In this document: positions 33,642 through 41,895 of the stretch, piece after piece
How positions within the stretch are numbered: the first letter of the stretch is position 1
Layout of the letters: the number at the start of each line of letters is the position of its first letter
Origin: Paracidovorax wautersii
GTDB lineage: Bacteria; Pseudomonadota; Gammaproteobacteria; Burkholderiales; Burkholderiaceae_C
Assembly: GCF_031453675.1 (NCBI RefSeq)
Contig: NZ_JAVIZX010000001.1
Coordinates: forward strand, 1,674,001-1,738,000
Direction of reading: 5' to 3'
Length of the DNA: 64,000 nt
Made by a program: the position numbers and the translations under genes
The notes under the pieces: generated by a model
Database searches by the model: none
What the model was told of the DNA's origin: nothing
What the model saw: the letters and a program-made list of their open reading frames with translations, nothing else

Positions 33642-34484
33642 TCACCGGGGCCGCACGCTGATTTCGGAACTGGTCACGGCCTGCATGCCCTGCGGTGTCT
33701 GTACCAGCAGGGCGCCGTCCTCGCCCACGCCATGGGCCGTGCCGGCCTGGCCGTCGCTCAGCGCGACCGGCCGGCCGCGCAGCACGTCCCGCCGGTCGAA
33801 GCGGGCCTGCACCGGCGCGAAGCCGTACTGCGCAAACGACTGCAGCATGGCCACCAGCGGCGGCGCGATGCGCAGCAGGGCGGCGGGGGCGTCCAGCCCG
33901 GGCTCCACGTCCTGCAGGCAGGCGGGCGGCATGCTCATGCCCTCGCCGCTGCGCGGCAGCACGTTCAGGCCGATGCCCACCACCACGTAGCGCGGCGCGG
34001 CGCTGCCGACAGGCGCATGCCCGTCCTGCGGCGCGACGAAGCTGGCGGTCTCCACCAGAATACCGCCCAGCTTGCGGTCGCCGTCCAGCCACAGGTCGTT
34101 GGGCCACTTGAGGCCGATGCGCGGGGTGCCGCTGCCGGCGGCGGGCAGTGCGGGCTGCAGGCTCTCGGCCACGCTCACCCCCACGGCCAGCGACAGGCCG
34201 GACCAATCGCGCGGCGCCAGCGGCAGGCCCAGGGACAGCATCAGCGAGGGCGGGGGGCCCTGCCGATCGCCCGCGCTCTGCCAGGGCCGGCCCAGGCGAC
34301 CGCGGCCGGCCGTCTGCTCTTCGGCCACCAGCAGCGTGGGCTCGGTCCGGCCGGCGCGCGCGCGGCGCATCAGCTCGGTGTTGGTCGAGTCGATGCTGGG
34401 CAGCACCTCGACGGTGAAGCCCGGCAGCAGAGGGGCCACCGCCTCCCACACGGCTTCGGCGGGCCAGCGCACCGGAGTCGTCAC
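33642..34484 (-). CDS. birA: Biotin-protein ligase (BirA without DNA-binding domain)
   Basis: Attaches biotin to carboxylase carrier proteins, 280 residues. The catalytic core is present: STNTELMRRA, the biotinoyl-AMP loop GRGRLGRPW, GLKWPNDLWLDGRKLGG-like segment (KWPNDLW and KLGGIL) and VVVGIGLNVLP. No N-terminal helix-turn-helix exists, so it is a monofunctional ligase and not a bio-operon repressor. It starts with GTG at 34484, overlapping the stop of the SET-domain gene by GTGA, so the two are translationally coupled. Confidence 0.93.
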   Translation of the reverse strand: MTTPVRWPAEAVWEAVAPLLPGFTVEVLPSIDSTNTELMRRARAGRTEPTLLVAEEQTAGRGRLGRPWQSAGDRQGPPPSLMLSLGLPLAPRDWSGLSLAVGVSVAESLQPALPAAGSGTPRIGLKWPNDLWLDGDRKLGGILVETASFVAPQDGHAPVGSAAPRYVVVGIGLNVLPRSGEGMSMPPACLQDVEPGLDAPAALLRIAPPLVAMLQSFAQYGFAPVQARFDRRDVLRGRPVALSDGQAGTAHGVGEDGALLVQTPQGMQAVTSSEISVRPR

Positions 34485-35140
34485 GGGCGCTTGCCTCCGG
34501 CCCGGGTGCCCGCCTTTTCGGGCTTGGCGGCCTTTGCAGGCTTCGCAGGCTTTGCGCCCTTGACGCTCTTGCCGCCCTTGCCCGGGGCGGCCGCAGCAGC
34601 GTCCGCTTTGCGGGCCCTGGGCTTCTTCTCGGGAGCCAGGCCGGGCGGCGCCCAGCCGCGCTTGGGCGCCAGCAGGGTGCCGCGGCAGTTCTTGCTGCCG
34701 CACCAGCACGGGTATTCGGCCTTGAGCTTCGGGGTGTAGCGCTCTTCGATGATCAGGCCGTAGTCGTAGTTCAGCTCTTCGCCGGCGCGGATGTTGCGCA
34801 GGGCGGTGATGAAGATGCGGCCGTCCTGCTCGTCGGCGAAGCAGTTGGGGTTGCAGCTGTGGTTGATCCAGCGCGAGGAGTTGCCGCCGAACTTCGCGTC
34901 GATGACGCGGTCTTCATCCACATGGAAATAGAAGGTATGGTTGGGCTGCTTCGGATCGTGCGGATGCCGGTCCTGCGCTTCCTGCCAGCTGATCACCTCG
35001 CCGGTGTACTCCACCAGCACCTCGCCCTCGGCGATATCCTGCACGGCGAACACGCCCTTGCCATGCACGCCCGAGCGCCGGGTCTGGATGCGGCGCCCCG
35101 GGGCAATGGTGGGGGCTGCGGGCGGTGCGGTGCGGGGCAT
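34481..35140 (-). CDS. SET-domain protein with lysine/alanine-rich C-terminal tail
   Basis: Predicted protein-lysine methyltransferase of 219 residues. The SET domain (about 15-135) has SGVHGKGVFAVQDI, the cofactor/pseudoknot motif NHSCNPNC (93-100) and ELNYDY (122-127). The post-SET zinc cysteines are at 145, 147 and 152 (CWCGSKNC). From about 160 the tail is a histone-H1-like run of Lys, Ala, Pro and Gly. SET proteins with intact catalytic motifs occur in some Burkholderiales; substrates are mostly unknown. It is coupled by GTGA to birA and divergent from topB, whose product has a similar tail and a SWIB domain. Confidence 0.92.
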   Translation of the reverse strand: MPRTAPPAAPTIAPGRRIQTRRSGVHGKGVFAVQDIAEGEVLVEYTGEVISWQEAQDRHPHDPKQPNHTFYFHVDEDRVIDAKFGGNSSRWINHSCNPNCFADEQDGRIFITALRNIRAGEELNYDYGLIIEERYTPKLKAEYPCWCGSKNCRGTLLAPKRGWAPPGLAPEKKPRARKADAAAAAPGKGGKSVKGAKPAKPAKAAKPEKAGTRAGGKRP

Positions 35141-35161
35141 GGAAAAACTCTGTTAGTTTGA

Positions 35162-35194
35162 ATATGCACACACATGCGTGCGCGTGCGCGCGTA
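35162..35194. other. 33-bp perfectly alternating purine-pyrimidine tract (Z-DNA-prone)
   Basis: From ATATGCACACACATGCGTGC through GCGTGCGCGCGTA, every base alternates purine and pyrimidine without a break, with GC/CA content that favours left-handed DNA under negative supercoiling. It lies in the 140-bp region between the divergent SET and topB genes. Confidence 0.75.
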
Positions 35195-35280
35195 AGTGAC
35201 GAATTCTAGGGCCTGTCTCAAGAGCGAGAGACGACGGACACGCCCACCCAACGCCGTCAAGGCGGAACGACCACAAGAAA

Positions 35281-38226
35281 ATGACCAAGACCCTGGTAAT
35301 CGCAGAAAAGCCGTCGGTGGCGCAGGACATCGTGCGCGCCCTCACCCCTGTGGCGGGCAAGTTCGACAAGCACGAGGACCACTTCGAGAACGACCGCTAC
35401 GTCGTCACCAGCGCCGTGGGCCACCTGGTGGAGATCCAGGCGCCCGAGGAGTTCGACGTCAAGCGCGGCAAGTGGAGCTTTGCCCACCTGCCGGTGATCC
35501 CGCCGCGCTTCGACCTGAAGCCCGTGGACAAGACCAAGAGCCGCCTGAGCGCCGTGGTGCGCCAGGCCAAGCGCAAGGACGTGACCGAACTGGTGAACGC
35601 CTGCGACGCGGGCCGCGAAGGCGAGCTGATCTTCCGCCTGATCGAGCAGTACGCCGGCGGGGCCAAGGGCGGGCTGGGCAAGCCCGTCAAGCGGCTGTGG
35701 CTGCAGTCCATGACGCCGCAGGCCATCCGCGACGGCTTCGATCACCTGCGCAGCGACCAGCAGATGCAGGGCCTGGCCCACGCCGCGCGCAGCCGCTCCG
35801 AGGCCGACTGGCTGGTGGGCATCAACGGCACACGCGCCATGACGGCCTTCAACTCCCGGGACGGCGGCTTCTTCCTGACCACCGTGGGCCGCGTGCAGAC
35901 GCCCACGCTGTCGCTGGTGGTGGAGCGCGAGGAAAAGATCCGCAAGTTCGTGAGCCGCGAGTACTGGGAGATCCACGCCGGCTTCCACGCCGAGGCCGGG
36001 GAGTACCTGGGCAAGTGGTTTGACCCGCAGTGGAAGAAGCACTCCGACGACCCCGAGGCACGCGCCGACCGGCTTTGGGACATCCACGCCGCCCAGGCGA
36101 TCGCCGAGGCCGTGCGCGGCAAGGCCGCCACCGTCACCGAGGAAAGCAAGCCCACCACGCAGGCGTCGCCGCTGCTGTTCGACCTGACCAGCCTGCAGCG
36201 CGAGGCCAACGGCAAGTTCGGCTTCTCCGCCAAGACCACGCTGGCACTGGCGCAGAGCCTGTACGAGCGCCACAAGGCGCTGACCTACCCGCGTACCGAC
36301 TCCCGTGCCCTGCCCGAGGACTACCTGCCGGTCGCCCGCGACACCTTCGGCATGCTGGCCACCAGCGGCATGCGCCACCTGGCGCCCTTCGCCCAGCAGG
36401 CGCTGGACGGCAACTACGTCAAGCCCACCAAGCGCATCTTCGACAACAGCAAGGTGAGCGACCACTTTGCCATCATCCCCACGCTGCAGGCGCCCAGCGG
36501 CCTGTCCGAGGCCGAGCAAAAGCTCTACGACCTGGTCGTGCGCCGCTTCATGGCCGTGTTCTTCCCCAGCGCCGAGTACCAGGTCACCACCCGCATCAGC
36601 CAGGTGGTGGGCCACAGCTTCAAGACCGAGGGCAAGGTGCTGGTGCGGCCGGGCTGGCTGGCCATCTACGGCAAGGAAGCGGCCAACGAGGTCGAGGACG
36701 GCAAGGCCGGCGACAAGGGCCAGCCCCTGGTGGCCGTGAAGCCCGGCGAGATGGTGCGCACCGAGTACGCCGAGGCCAAGGGCCTCAAGACCAAGCCCCC
36801 CGCACGCTACTCCGAAGCCACGCTGCTGGGCGCCATGGAAAGCGCCGGCAAGCAGATCGACGACGAAGAGCTGCGCTCGGCCATGCAGGAAAAGGGCCTG
36901 GGCACGCCTGCCACGCGCGCGGCCATCATCGAAGGCCTGCTGACCGAGAAGTACATGCTGCGCGAGGGCCGCGAGATCATCCCCACGGCCAAGGCCTTCC
37001 AGCTCATGACGCTGCTGCGCGGACTGCAGGTGGATGAACTCTGCCGCGCCGAGCTGACGGGCGAGTGGGAGTACAAGCTCTCGCAGATGGAAAAGGGCCA
37101 GCTCAGCCGCGAAGCCTTCATGCAAGAGATTGCCGCCATGACCGAGCGCATGGTCAAGAAGGCCAAGGAATACGACCGCGACACCATCCCGGGCGACTAC
37201 GCCACGCTGCAGGCGCCGTGCCCCAACTGCGGCGGCATCGTGAAGGAAAACTACCGCCGCTACGCCTGCACCGGCAAGTCCGGCACGGGTGCGGACGCCT
37301 GCGGCTTCAGCTTCGGCAAGTCGCCGGCGGGCCGCACCTTCGAGACGGCCGAGGCCGAGCAGCTGCTGCGCGACAAGAAGATCGGCCCGCTGGAGGGCTT
37401 CCGCTCCAAGGCCGGCTGGCCGTTCACCTCCGAGATCGTCATCAAGTACGACGATGAGGCGCACAACTACAAGCTGGAGTTCGACTTCGGCGACGACCGG
37501 AACGCCGAGGAATCGGGCGAGCTGGTGGAATTCTCCGACGCTTCGCTCGGCCCCTGCCCGATCTGCGGCGCCGACGTGCACGAGCACGGCAGCAACTACG
37601 TCTGCAGCAAGGCCGTGCCCACGGCCGCGCAGCCCACGCCGAGCTGCACCTTCAAGAGCGGCAAGATCATCCTGCAGCAGCCCGTGGAGCGCGAACAGAT
37701 GAGCAAGCTGCTGGCCACCGGCAAGACCGACCTGCTCGACAAGTTCGTCAGCATGCGCACGCGCCGCGCGTTCAAGGCCTTCCTGGCCTGGGACAAGGCC
37801 GCGGGCAAGGTCAACTTCGAGTTCGAGCAGCGCGACAGCAAGTACCCGCCGCGCAAGACGGCATCGGCAGCTGCTGCAAAAACAGGAGCCGCCGGCGCAG
37901 CGCGGACGGGCGCTGCGGCCAAAAAAGCCGCAAAACCCGCGGCCAAGGCCGCTGCCAAGAAGACGGCCGCCGTGAAGGCCCCGCGCAAGCAGGCCGCCGG
38001 CAAGGCGCCCAGCGCGGCGCTGGCCGCCGTCATCGGCAACGAGCCGGTGGCGCGCCCCGAGGCCGTCAAGAAGATGTGGGAATACATCAAGGCCCACAAT
38101 CTGCAGGACCCGAAGGACAAGCGCACCATCAACGCCGACGACAAGCTGCGCGCCGTCTTCGGCAAGGACTCGGCCGGCATGTTCGAGCTGGCCGGCATCC
38201 TCGGCAAACACCTCGGAGGCGAATGA
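35281..38226 (+). CDS. topB: DNA topoisomerase III with zinc fingers, H1-like linker and SWIB domain
   Basis: Type IA topoisomerase of 981 residues that decatenates DNA and resolves recombination intermediates. TOPRIM domain at the start (LVIAEKPSVAQDI; ACDAGREGELIFR), catalytic Tyr336 in YPRTDSR, and EKGLGTPATRAAIIE. C-terminal zinc fingers CPNCGGIV...YAC and CPICGADV...YVC (about 645-790) follow, then an alanine/lysine-rich linker (about 860-905) and a SWIB domain (about 908-981; RPEAVKKMWEYIKAHNLQD, DDKLRAVFGKDSAGMFEL). E. coli TopB is about 650 residues, so roughly 300 are extra. A SWIB fusion occurs in related beta-proteobacteria and in chlamydiae. The start follows poor ribosome context. 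Confidence 0.96.
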   Translation: MTKTLVIAEKPSVAQDIVRALTPVAGKFDKHEDHFENDRYVVTSAVGHLVEIQAPEEFDVKRGKWSFAHLPVIPPRFDLKPVDKTKSRLSAVVRQAKRKDVTELVNACDAGREGELIFRLIEQYAGGAKGGLGKPVKRLWLQSMTPQAIRDGFDHLRSDQQMQGLAHAARSRSEADWLVGINGTRAMTAFNSRDGGFFLTTVGRVQTPTLSLVVEREEKIRKFVSREYWEIHAGFHAEAGEYLGKWFDPQWKKHSDDPEARADRLWDIHAAQAIAEAVRGKAATVTEESKPTTQASPLLFDLTSLQREANGKFGFSAKTTLALAQSLYERHKALTYPRTDSRALPEDYLPVARDTFGMLATSGMRHLAPFAQQALDGNYVKPTKRIFDNSKVSDHFAIIPTLQAPSGLSEAEQKLYDLVVRRFMAVFFPSAEYQVTTRISQVVGHSFKTEGKVLVRPGWLAIYGKEAANEVEDGKAGDKGQPLVAVKPGEMVRTEYAEAKGLKTKPPARYSEATLLGAMESAGKQIDDEELRSAMQEKGLGTPATRAAIIEGLLTEKYMLREGREIIPTAKAFQLMTLLRGLQVDELCRAELTGEWEYKLSQMEKGQLSREAFMQEIAAMTERMVKKAKEYDRDTIPGDYATLQAPCPNCGGIVKENYRRYACTGKSGTGADACGFSFGKSPAGRTFETAEAEQLLRDKKIGPLEGFRSKAGWPFTSEIVIKYDDEAHNYKLEFDFGDDRNAEESGELVEFSDASLGPCPICGADVHEHGSNYVCSKAVPTAAQPTPSCTFKSGKIILQQPVEREQMSKLLATGKTDLLDKFVSMRTRRAFKAFLAWDKAAGKVNFEFEQRDSKYPPRKTASAAAAKTGAAGAARTGAAAKKAAKPAAKAAAKKTAAVKAPRKQAAGKAPSAALAAVIGNEPVARPEAVKKMWEYIKAHNLQDPKDKRTINADDKLRAVFGKDSAGMFELAGILGKHLGGE

Positions 38227-38432
38227 TCCACCACGACCGCACCCCCATCACCGCAGCCGTCGCCGCGCGCCGGCTGATCGCATTGCTGGCCTGCGCCGCC
38301 GCGCTGGCCGGCTGCGGCACCGCCACCCCCCGCTCGGACATGAAGGACGACCTGAACAGCCAGAAGGGCGAGAGCGGCGTCACCGTGTTCGGCACCATCG
38401 ACATGGGCGTCGGCGTGCAGCGTTCGCGCTGA
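38223..38432 (+). CDS. Small lipoprotein coupled to topB
   Basis: A 69-residue frame whose ATG overlaps the topB stop as ATGA, with GGAGGC just upstream. It has a signal peptide and lipobox (ALAGC, Cys at about 30), then a short hydrophilic tail with SQKGESGVTVFGTIDMGVGV. I do not recognise the family. Translational coupling to topB is clear from the overlap. The mature protein is only about 40 residues. Confidence 0.75.
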   Translation: MIHHDRTPITAAVAARRLIALLACAAALAGCGTATPRSDMKDDLNSQKGESGVTVFGTIDMGVGVQRSR

Positions 38433-38547
38433 AGGGCATGCGGGGCGCCGCATGCGCCTACGCCTGCGCTGCAGCAGGGGCCGCGGGTAGCGCGGGCGCA
38501 CAGGGTGTGCGCACCCGTACCTGTCACGGCACTGCCACGGGCCGTCG

Positions 38548-38574
38548 CTAGAGTCTGGCGCTTTCGCACTCTAG
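38548..38574. promoter_or_regulatory. Inverted repeat CTAGAGT...ACTCTAG upstream of the phosphodiesterase gene
   Basis: Perfect 7-bp arms separated by 13 bases (CTGGCGCTTTCGC), ending 14 bases before the ATG at 38588. It could be an operator or a leader hairpin covering the ribosome site. Confidence 0.4.
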
Positions 38575-38587
38575 AGACTCCCTCCCC

Positions 38588-39577
38588 ATGAAGAAGACAT
38601 CTTGGATCGCATCGCTGTGCCTGGCGACCCTGGGCCTGGCCGCTTGCGGCGGAAGCGACAACGACGACAGCGCTGCGGCGCAACCCCAGGTGATCGCCCA
38701 CCGCGGCGCCAGCGGCTACCTGCCCGAGCACACCCTGGGCGGCTACGAGCTGGCCATCCGCATGGGGGCCGACTTCATCGAGCCCGACCTGCAGATCACC
38801 AGAGACGGCGCGCTCGTCGCCATGCACGACGACACGCTCAACCGCACCACCAACGTCGCCACGCTGTTCGCGCAGCGCAACGGCGGCTACAAGGTGGCCG
38901 ACTTCACGCTGGCCGAGGTGAAGAGCCTCACCGTCGTGCCCACGGGCACCGGCCGGACCAGCTACCCCGGCTTCTCGCCCACGGCGGCCAACCCGTTCAC
39001 TGTGCCCACCTTCCAGGAAGTGGTGGACTTCGCCAAGCGGCAAAGCAGCGCCACGGGCCGCGACGTGGGCCTGTACCCCGAGGCCAAGCAGGCCGACCCG
39101 GCGATGGAAGACGGCATCCTGAAGACGCTCACCGCCAATGGCTACACGGCCAGCAGCAAGGTCTTCATCCAGTCGTTCAGCGACGCCACCCTGCGCAGCC
39201 TGCGCACCAAGCAGACCGCGCAGAACAACAAGATGCCGCTCATCCTGCTGGGCGTGGCCGGCACCGCGGCCGACGGCACGGCCCGCATGGGCGTGACGGG
39301 CGGCACCGGCGTGCGCCAGCTCACGCTGCAGGAAGTGGCCGGCTTCACCGAAGGCGTGGGCGTGCTCATCAACAACGCCACCTACCCGGTTACCAAGGCC
39401 TTCATCGACCAGGCCCACGCCGCCGGCCTGAAGGTGCACGGCTGGACCTTCGCCCAGGCCGACGCCACCCTGGCCGCGGCCGACTTCCGCAGGTACCTGG
39501 ACATGGGCATGGACGGCATGTTCGCCAACTACCCCGACCTGGCCGTCACCGCGCGCAATGCGTTCGTGAAGAAGTAA
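38588..39577 (+). CDS. Glycerophosphodiester phosphodiesterase lipoprotein (GlpQ-like)
   Basis: Hydrolyses glycerophosphodiesters to glycerol 3-phosphate and an alcohol in the periplasm. The 329 residues start with a lipoprotein signal (LGLAAC, Cys20), then the GDPD barrel with VIAHRGASGYLPEHT, FIEPDLQITRDG, AMHDDTLNRTTN (catalytic His, Glu and Asp) and LYPEAKQ. The C-terminal VHGWTFAQADATL and GMDGMFANYPDL complete the barrel. It belongs to the GlpQ/periplasmic group by its insertions and length. It stands alone; a perfect inverted repeat sits just upstream. Confidence 0.93.
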   Translation: MKKTSWIASLCLATLGLAACGGSDNDDSAAAQPQVIAHRGASGYLPEHTLGGYELAIRMGADFIEPDLQITRDGALVAMHDDTLNRTTNVATLFAQRNGGYKVADFTLAEVKSLTVVPTGTGRTSYPGFSPTAANPFTVPTFQEVVDFAKRQSSATGRDVGLYPEAKQADPAMEDGILKTLTANGYTASSKVFIQSFSDATLRSLRTKQTAQNNKMPLILLGVAGTAADGTARMGVTGGTGVRQLTLQEVAGFTEGVGVLINNATYPVTKAFIDQAHAAGLKVHGWTFAQADATLAAADFRRYLDMGMDGMFANYPDLAVTARNAFVKK

Positions 39578-39587
39578 AAAAACGGTG

Positions 39588-39606
39588 ACAGGGCCAAGCG
39601 CCCTGT
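39588..39606. other. Hairpin after the phosphodiesterase gene
   Basis: ACAGGGC/GCCCTGT with a 5-base loop, 10 bases after the stop. A T-run exists only in the minus-strand reading (TTTTTTT after CACCG), so it is not a standard terminator for the plus-strand gene. Confidence 0.35.
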
Positions 39607-39869
39607 GACGGCGAGGTCCACCGCGGCAGGCTGGCGTTACACGCTGCCTGCCGTTGGGTTTTGGGGGCGGCGCGGGGGTACGTTGCGGCGTCACCCTCGC
39701 TTCAACAAGATGCCGAGGTGGCTGAAGGGTGAGCAAGCGATCCGGTCGCACTGCGCCGACCCGCGCTCTTCGGGCGAGGATGGATGTGGCCAAAGCGCAG
39801 ACGCGCCGGCTCGGGCCCATCGCCCGCTATGCTTCCCCCCCTCCCGAAGCAAGACCCACGGTAACTGCC

Positions 39870-41279
39870 ATGCACGACATCATCTGCCCCCACTGCAACA
39901 AGGCGTTCAAGGTGGACGAAACCGGGTATGCCGACATCCTCAAGCAGGTGCGCGATGCGGATTTCAGCGCGCAGTTGCACGAGCGGCTGGAGTTGGCCGA
40001 GCAGGACAAGCGCAATGCCGTGGCGCTGGCGCAAGCGCAGGTGGCCCAGGAACTGCAGAAGTCTGCGGTCGCCAAGGACGCGCAGATCCAAGCGCTGAAG
40101 GCTCAGCTGGATGCGGGCGCGGTGGAACGCGACCTGGCGGTGGCCCAGGCGCTGAGCGCGGTAGAGAAGCAGCGCGATGCGCTGGCGAATGAGCTGGAGC
40201 GTGCGCGGCATGCGCAGCAAGCGGCGGATCAGTTGGCCCAAGCGCGGCTGGCGCAGGAGCTGGCTGGCGTGGCTGCCAGGAAGGATGCCGAGATTCAGCA
40301 GCTCAAATCGCAACTGGAAGCAGGCGAGCTGGCGCGCAGGCTGGCTGTGACCGAGGCGGTCACGGTGGTGGCGCGGGAGCGCGACGAGCTCAAGAATGAC
40401 CTGAGCCTTGCGGCGGTGAAAAGGCAGCTGGAGGAGACCGCCATCAAGGAGCAGTACGCCTTGCAGCTGCGCGACCGCGACGGCGAGATTGCGCGGCTGC
40501 GGGACATGAAGGCGCGCCTGTCGACCAAGATGGTGGGCGAGACGCTGGAGCAGCACTGCGAGACAGAGTTCAACCGCATCCGCGCCACGGCGTTTCCTCG
40601 CGCGTATTTCGAGAAGGACAACGACGCACGCGGCGGGAGCAAGGGCGACTACATCTTTCGCGACGTGGACGAGGCGGGCACCGAGATCGTCTCGATCATG
40701 TTCGAGATGAAGAACGAGAACGACGAGACCGCGACGAAGAAGCGCAACGAAGACTTCTTGAAGGAGCTGGACAAGGACCGGTCTGAAAAGGGCTGCGAAT
40801 ACGCGGTGCTGGTGTCGCTGCTGGAGCCCGAGAGCGAGCTGTACAACACCGGCATCGTGGACATGTTCTACCGCTACCCTAAGATGTACGTGGTGCGGCC
40901 GCAGTTCTTCATTCCCATCATCACGCTGCTGCGCAACGCCGCCATGAAGTCGTTGCAGTACAAGTCGGAGCTCGCACTGGTGAAGGCCCAGAACCTCGAT
41001 ATCACCAAGTTCGAATCGCAGCTGGAGGAGTTCAAGGGCGCCTTCGGGCGCAACTGGCGATTGGCGTCCGATGGGTTCGAGGAGGCCGTCAAGCGCATTG
41101 ACGAGGCGATCAAGGACCTGGAGAAGACCAAGGAAGCGCTGCACAAGTCGGCCAACAATCTGCGTCTGGCGAACGACAAGGCCGAAGACCTCACGATCAA
41201 GAAGCTGACCCGCGGCAACCCGACGATGGCGGCCAAATTTGCCGAGCTCAAGCAGATGCAGATTTCTGACGGGGAGTGA
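39870..41279 (+). CDS. DUF2130-domain protein with zinc ribbon and coiled coil
   Basis: Soluble 469-residue protein of unknown function. The N-terminus has a zinc-ribbon-like half CPHCNKAF (6-13). Residues about 30-210 form a long heptad-rich coiled coil with Gln/Ala-rich segments. The C-terminal DUF2130 domain (about 215-420) has [51 protein letters not shown] and [17 protein letters not shown]. The acidic [13 protein letters not shown] segment resembles an E-x-K core of nuclease folds, but this is only suggestive. The ATG at 39870 starts the CxxC domain; the upstream in-frame stretch has no conserved features. It stands alone between unrelated genes. Confidence 0.85.
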   Translation: MHDIICPHCNKAFKVDETGYADILKQVRDADFSAQLHERLELAEQDKRNAVALAQAQVAQELQKSAVAKDAQIQALKAQLDAGAVERDLAVAQALSAVEKQRDALANELERARHAQQAADQLAQARLAQELAGVAARKDAEIQQLKSQLEAGELARRLAVTEAVTVVARERDELKNDLSLAAVKRQLEETAIKEQYALQLRDRDGEIARLRDMKARLSTKMVGETLEQHCETEFNRIRATAFPRAYFEKDNDARGGSKGDYIFRDVDEAGTEIVSIMFEMKNENDETATKKRNEDFLKELDKDRSEKGCEYAVLVSLLEPESELYNTGIVDMFYRYPKMYVVRPQFFIPIITLLRNAAMKSLQYKSELALVKAQNLDITKFESQLEEFKGAFGRNWRLASDGFEEAVKRIDEAIKDLEKTKEALHKSANNLRLANDKAEDLTIKKLTRGNPTMAAKFAELKQMQISDGE

Positions 41280-41425
41280 TACGGAGCAGGGCACGCGCAA
41301 GCGGGACGTTGCGGGCCATCGCTGCCGGCTGTCGCTTGAGCTGTCTGGTCGCCCCGCTACCATGCCAAGGCCAGTCTGTTGATCACAAAACGCCCCTCCA
41401 GGGGTTCACAGGAGACCACCACCCC

Positions 41426-41815
41426 ATGTTCAGCCACATCATGGTCGGCGTGACCGACCTCGAAAAGTCACGGCAGTTCTACGACGCCCTGCTGGGCACC
41501 ATCGGCGTGCCGCCGGGCGTTGCCAACAAGAACCGCTACTTCTACCGCAGCCCCACGGGCACGTTCGCGATCTCCACGCCCATCAATGGCGAGCCGGCCT
41601 GCCATGGCAATGGCAGCACGATCGGGTTCACCGTGCAGTCGCCGGAGCAGGGCGATGCCTTCCATGCGGCCGGCGTGGCCCACGGCGGCACGACGTGCGA
41701 AGACCCGCCGGGCTTTCGCGAGGGCCCCACGGGCAAGCTCTATCTGGCGTATCTGCGCGATCCGGACGGCAACAAGCTTTGCGCGTTGTACCGGCCGCCC
41801 AAGGCGTCGGCATAA
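41426..41815 (+). CDS. VOC-family (glyoxalase-like) protein
   Basis: Small vicinal-oxygen-chelate protein of 129 residues: FSHIMVGVTDLEKSRQFYDA at the start, GTFAISTPINGEPACHGNGS in the middle, and LYLAYLRDPDGNKLCALYRP at the end. His4 and a C-terminal Asp/Glu-type pattern suggest a metal site, but the substrate is not defined. CAGGAGACC precedes the ATG. Reported roles of the family include lactoylglutathione lyase and antibiotic resistance; this is the short, general type. Confidence 0.88.
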   Translation: MFSHIMVGVTDLEKSRQFYDALLGTIGVPPGVANKNRYFYRSPTGTFAISTPINGEPACHGNGSTIGFTVQSPEQGDAFHAAGVAHGGTTCEDPPGFREGPTGKLYLAYLRDPDGNKLCALYRPPKASA

Positions 41816-41835
41816 AGCCGCTTTGCAGCATCGCT

Positions 41836-41895
41836 CTTGTATTGATAGCTGCTTGCGCTTATTACATAAGCGCTCAAGGCCTGTTTGGCTATAAG
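41836..41895 (+). repeat. Dispersed ~55-bp repeat, copy I
   Basis: TTGTATTGATAGCTGCTTGC, GCTTATTACATAAGCGCTCA and AGGCCTGTTTGGCTATAAG: one of the most complete copies. Its right end supplies the TAG stop (minus strand) of the alpha/beta hydrolase. Confidence 0.8.

Noticed and set aside
39588-39606. Terminator for the phosphodiesterase gene
   Set aside because: The hairpin is followed by GACGGCG, not a T-run; only the minus-strand reading has T bases, where no gene needs it.
39705-39790. Possible tRNA-like start (GCCGAGGTGGCTGAA)
   Set aside because: The 5' part resembles the D-arm of some tRNAs, but no anticodon stem, TTC loop or acceptor pairing could be built.
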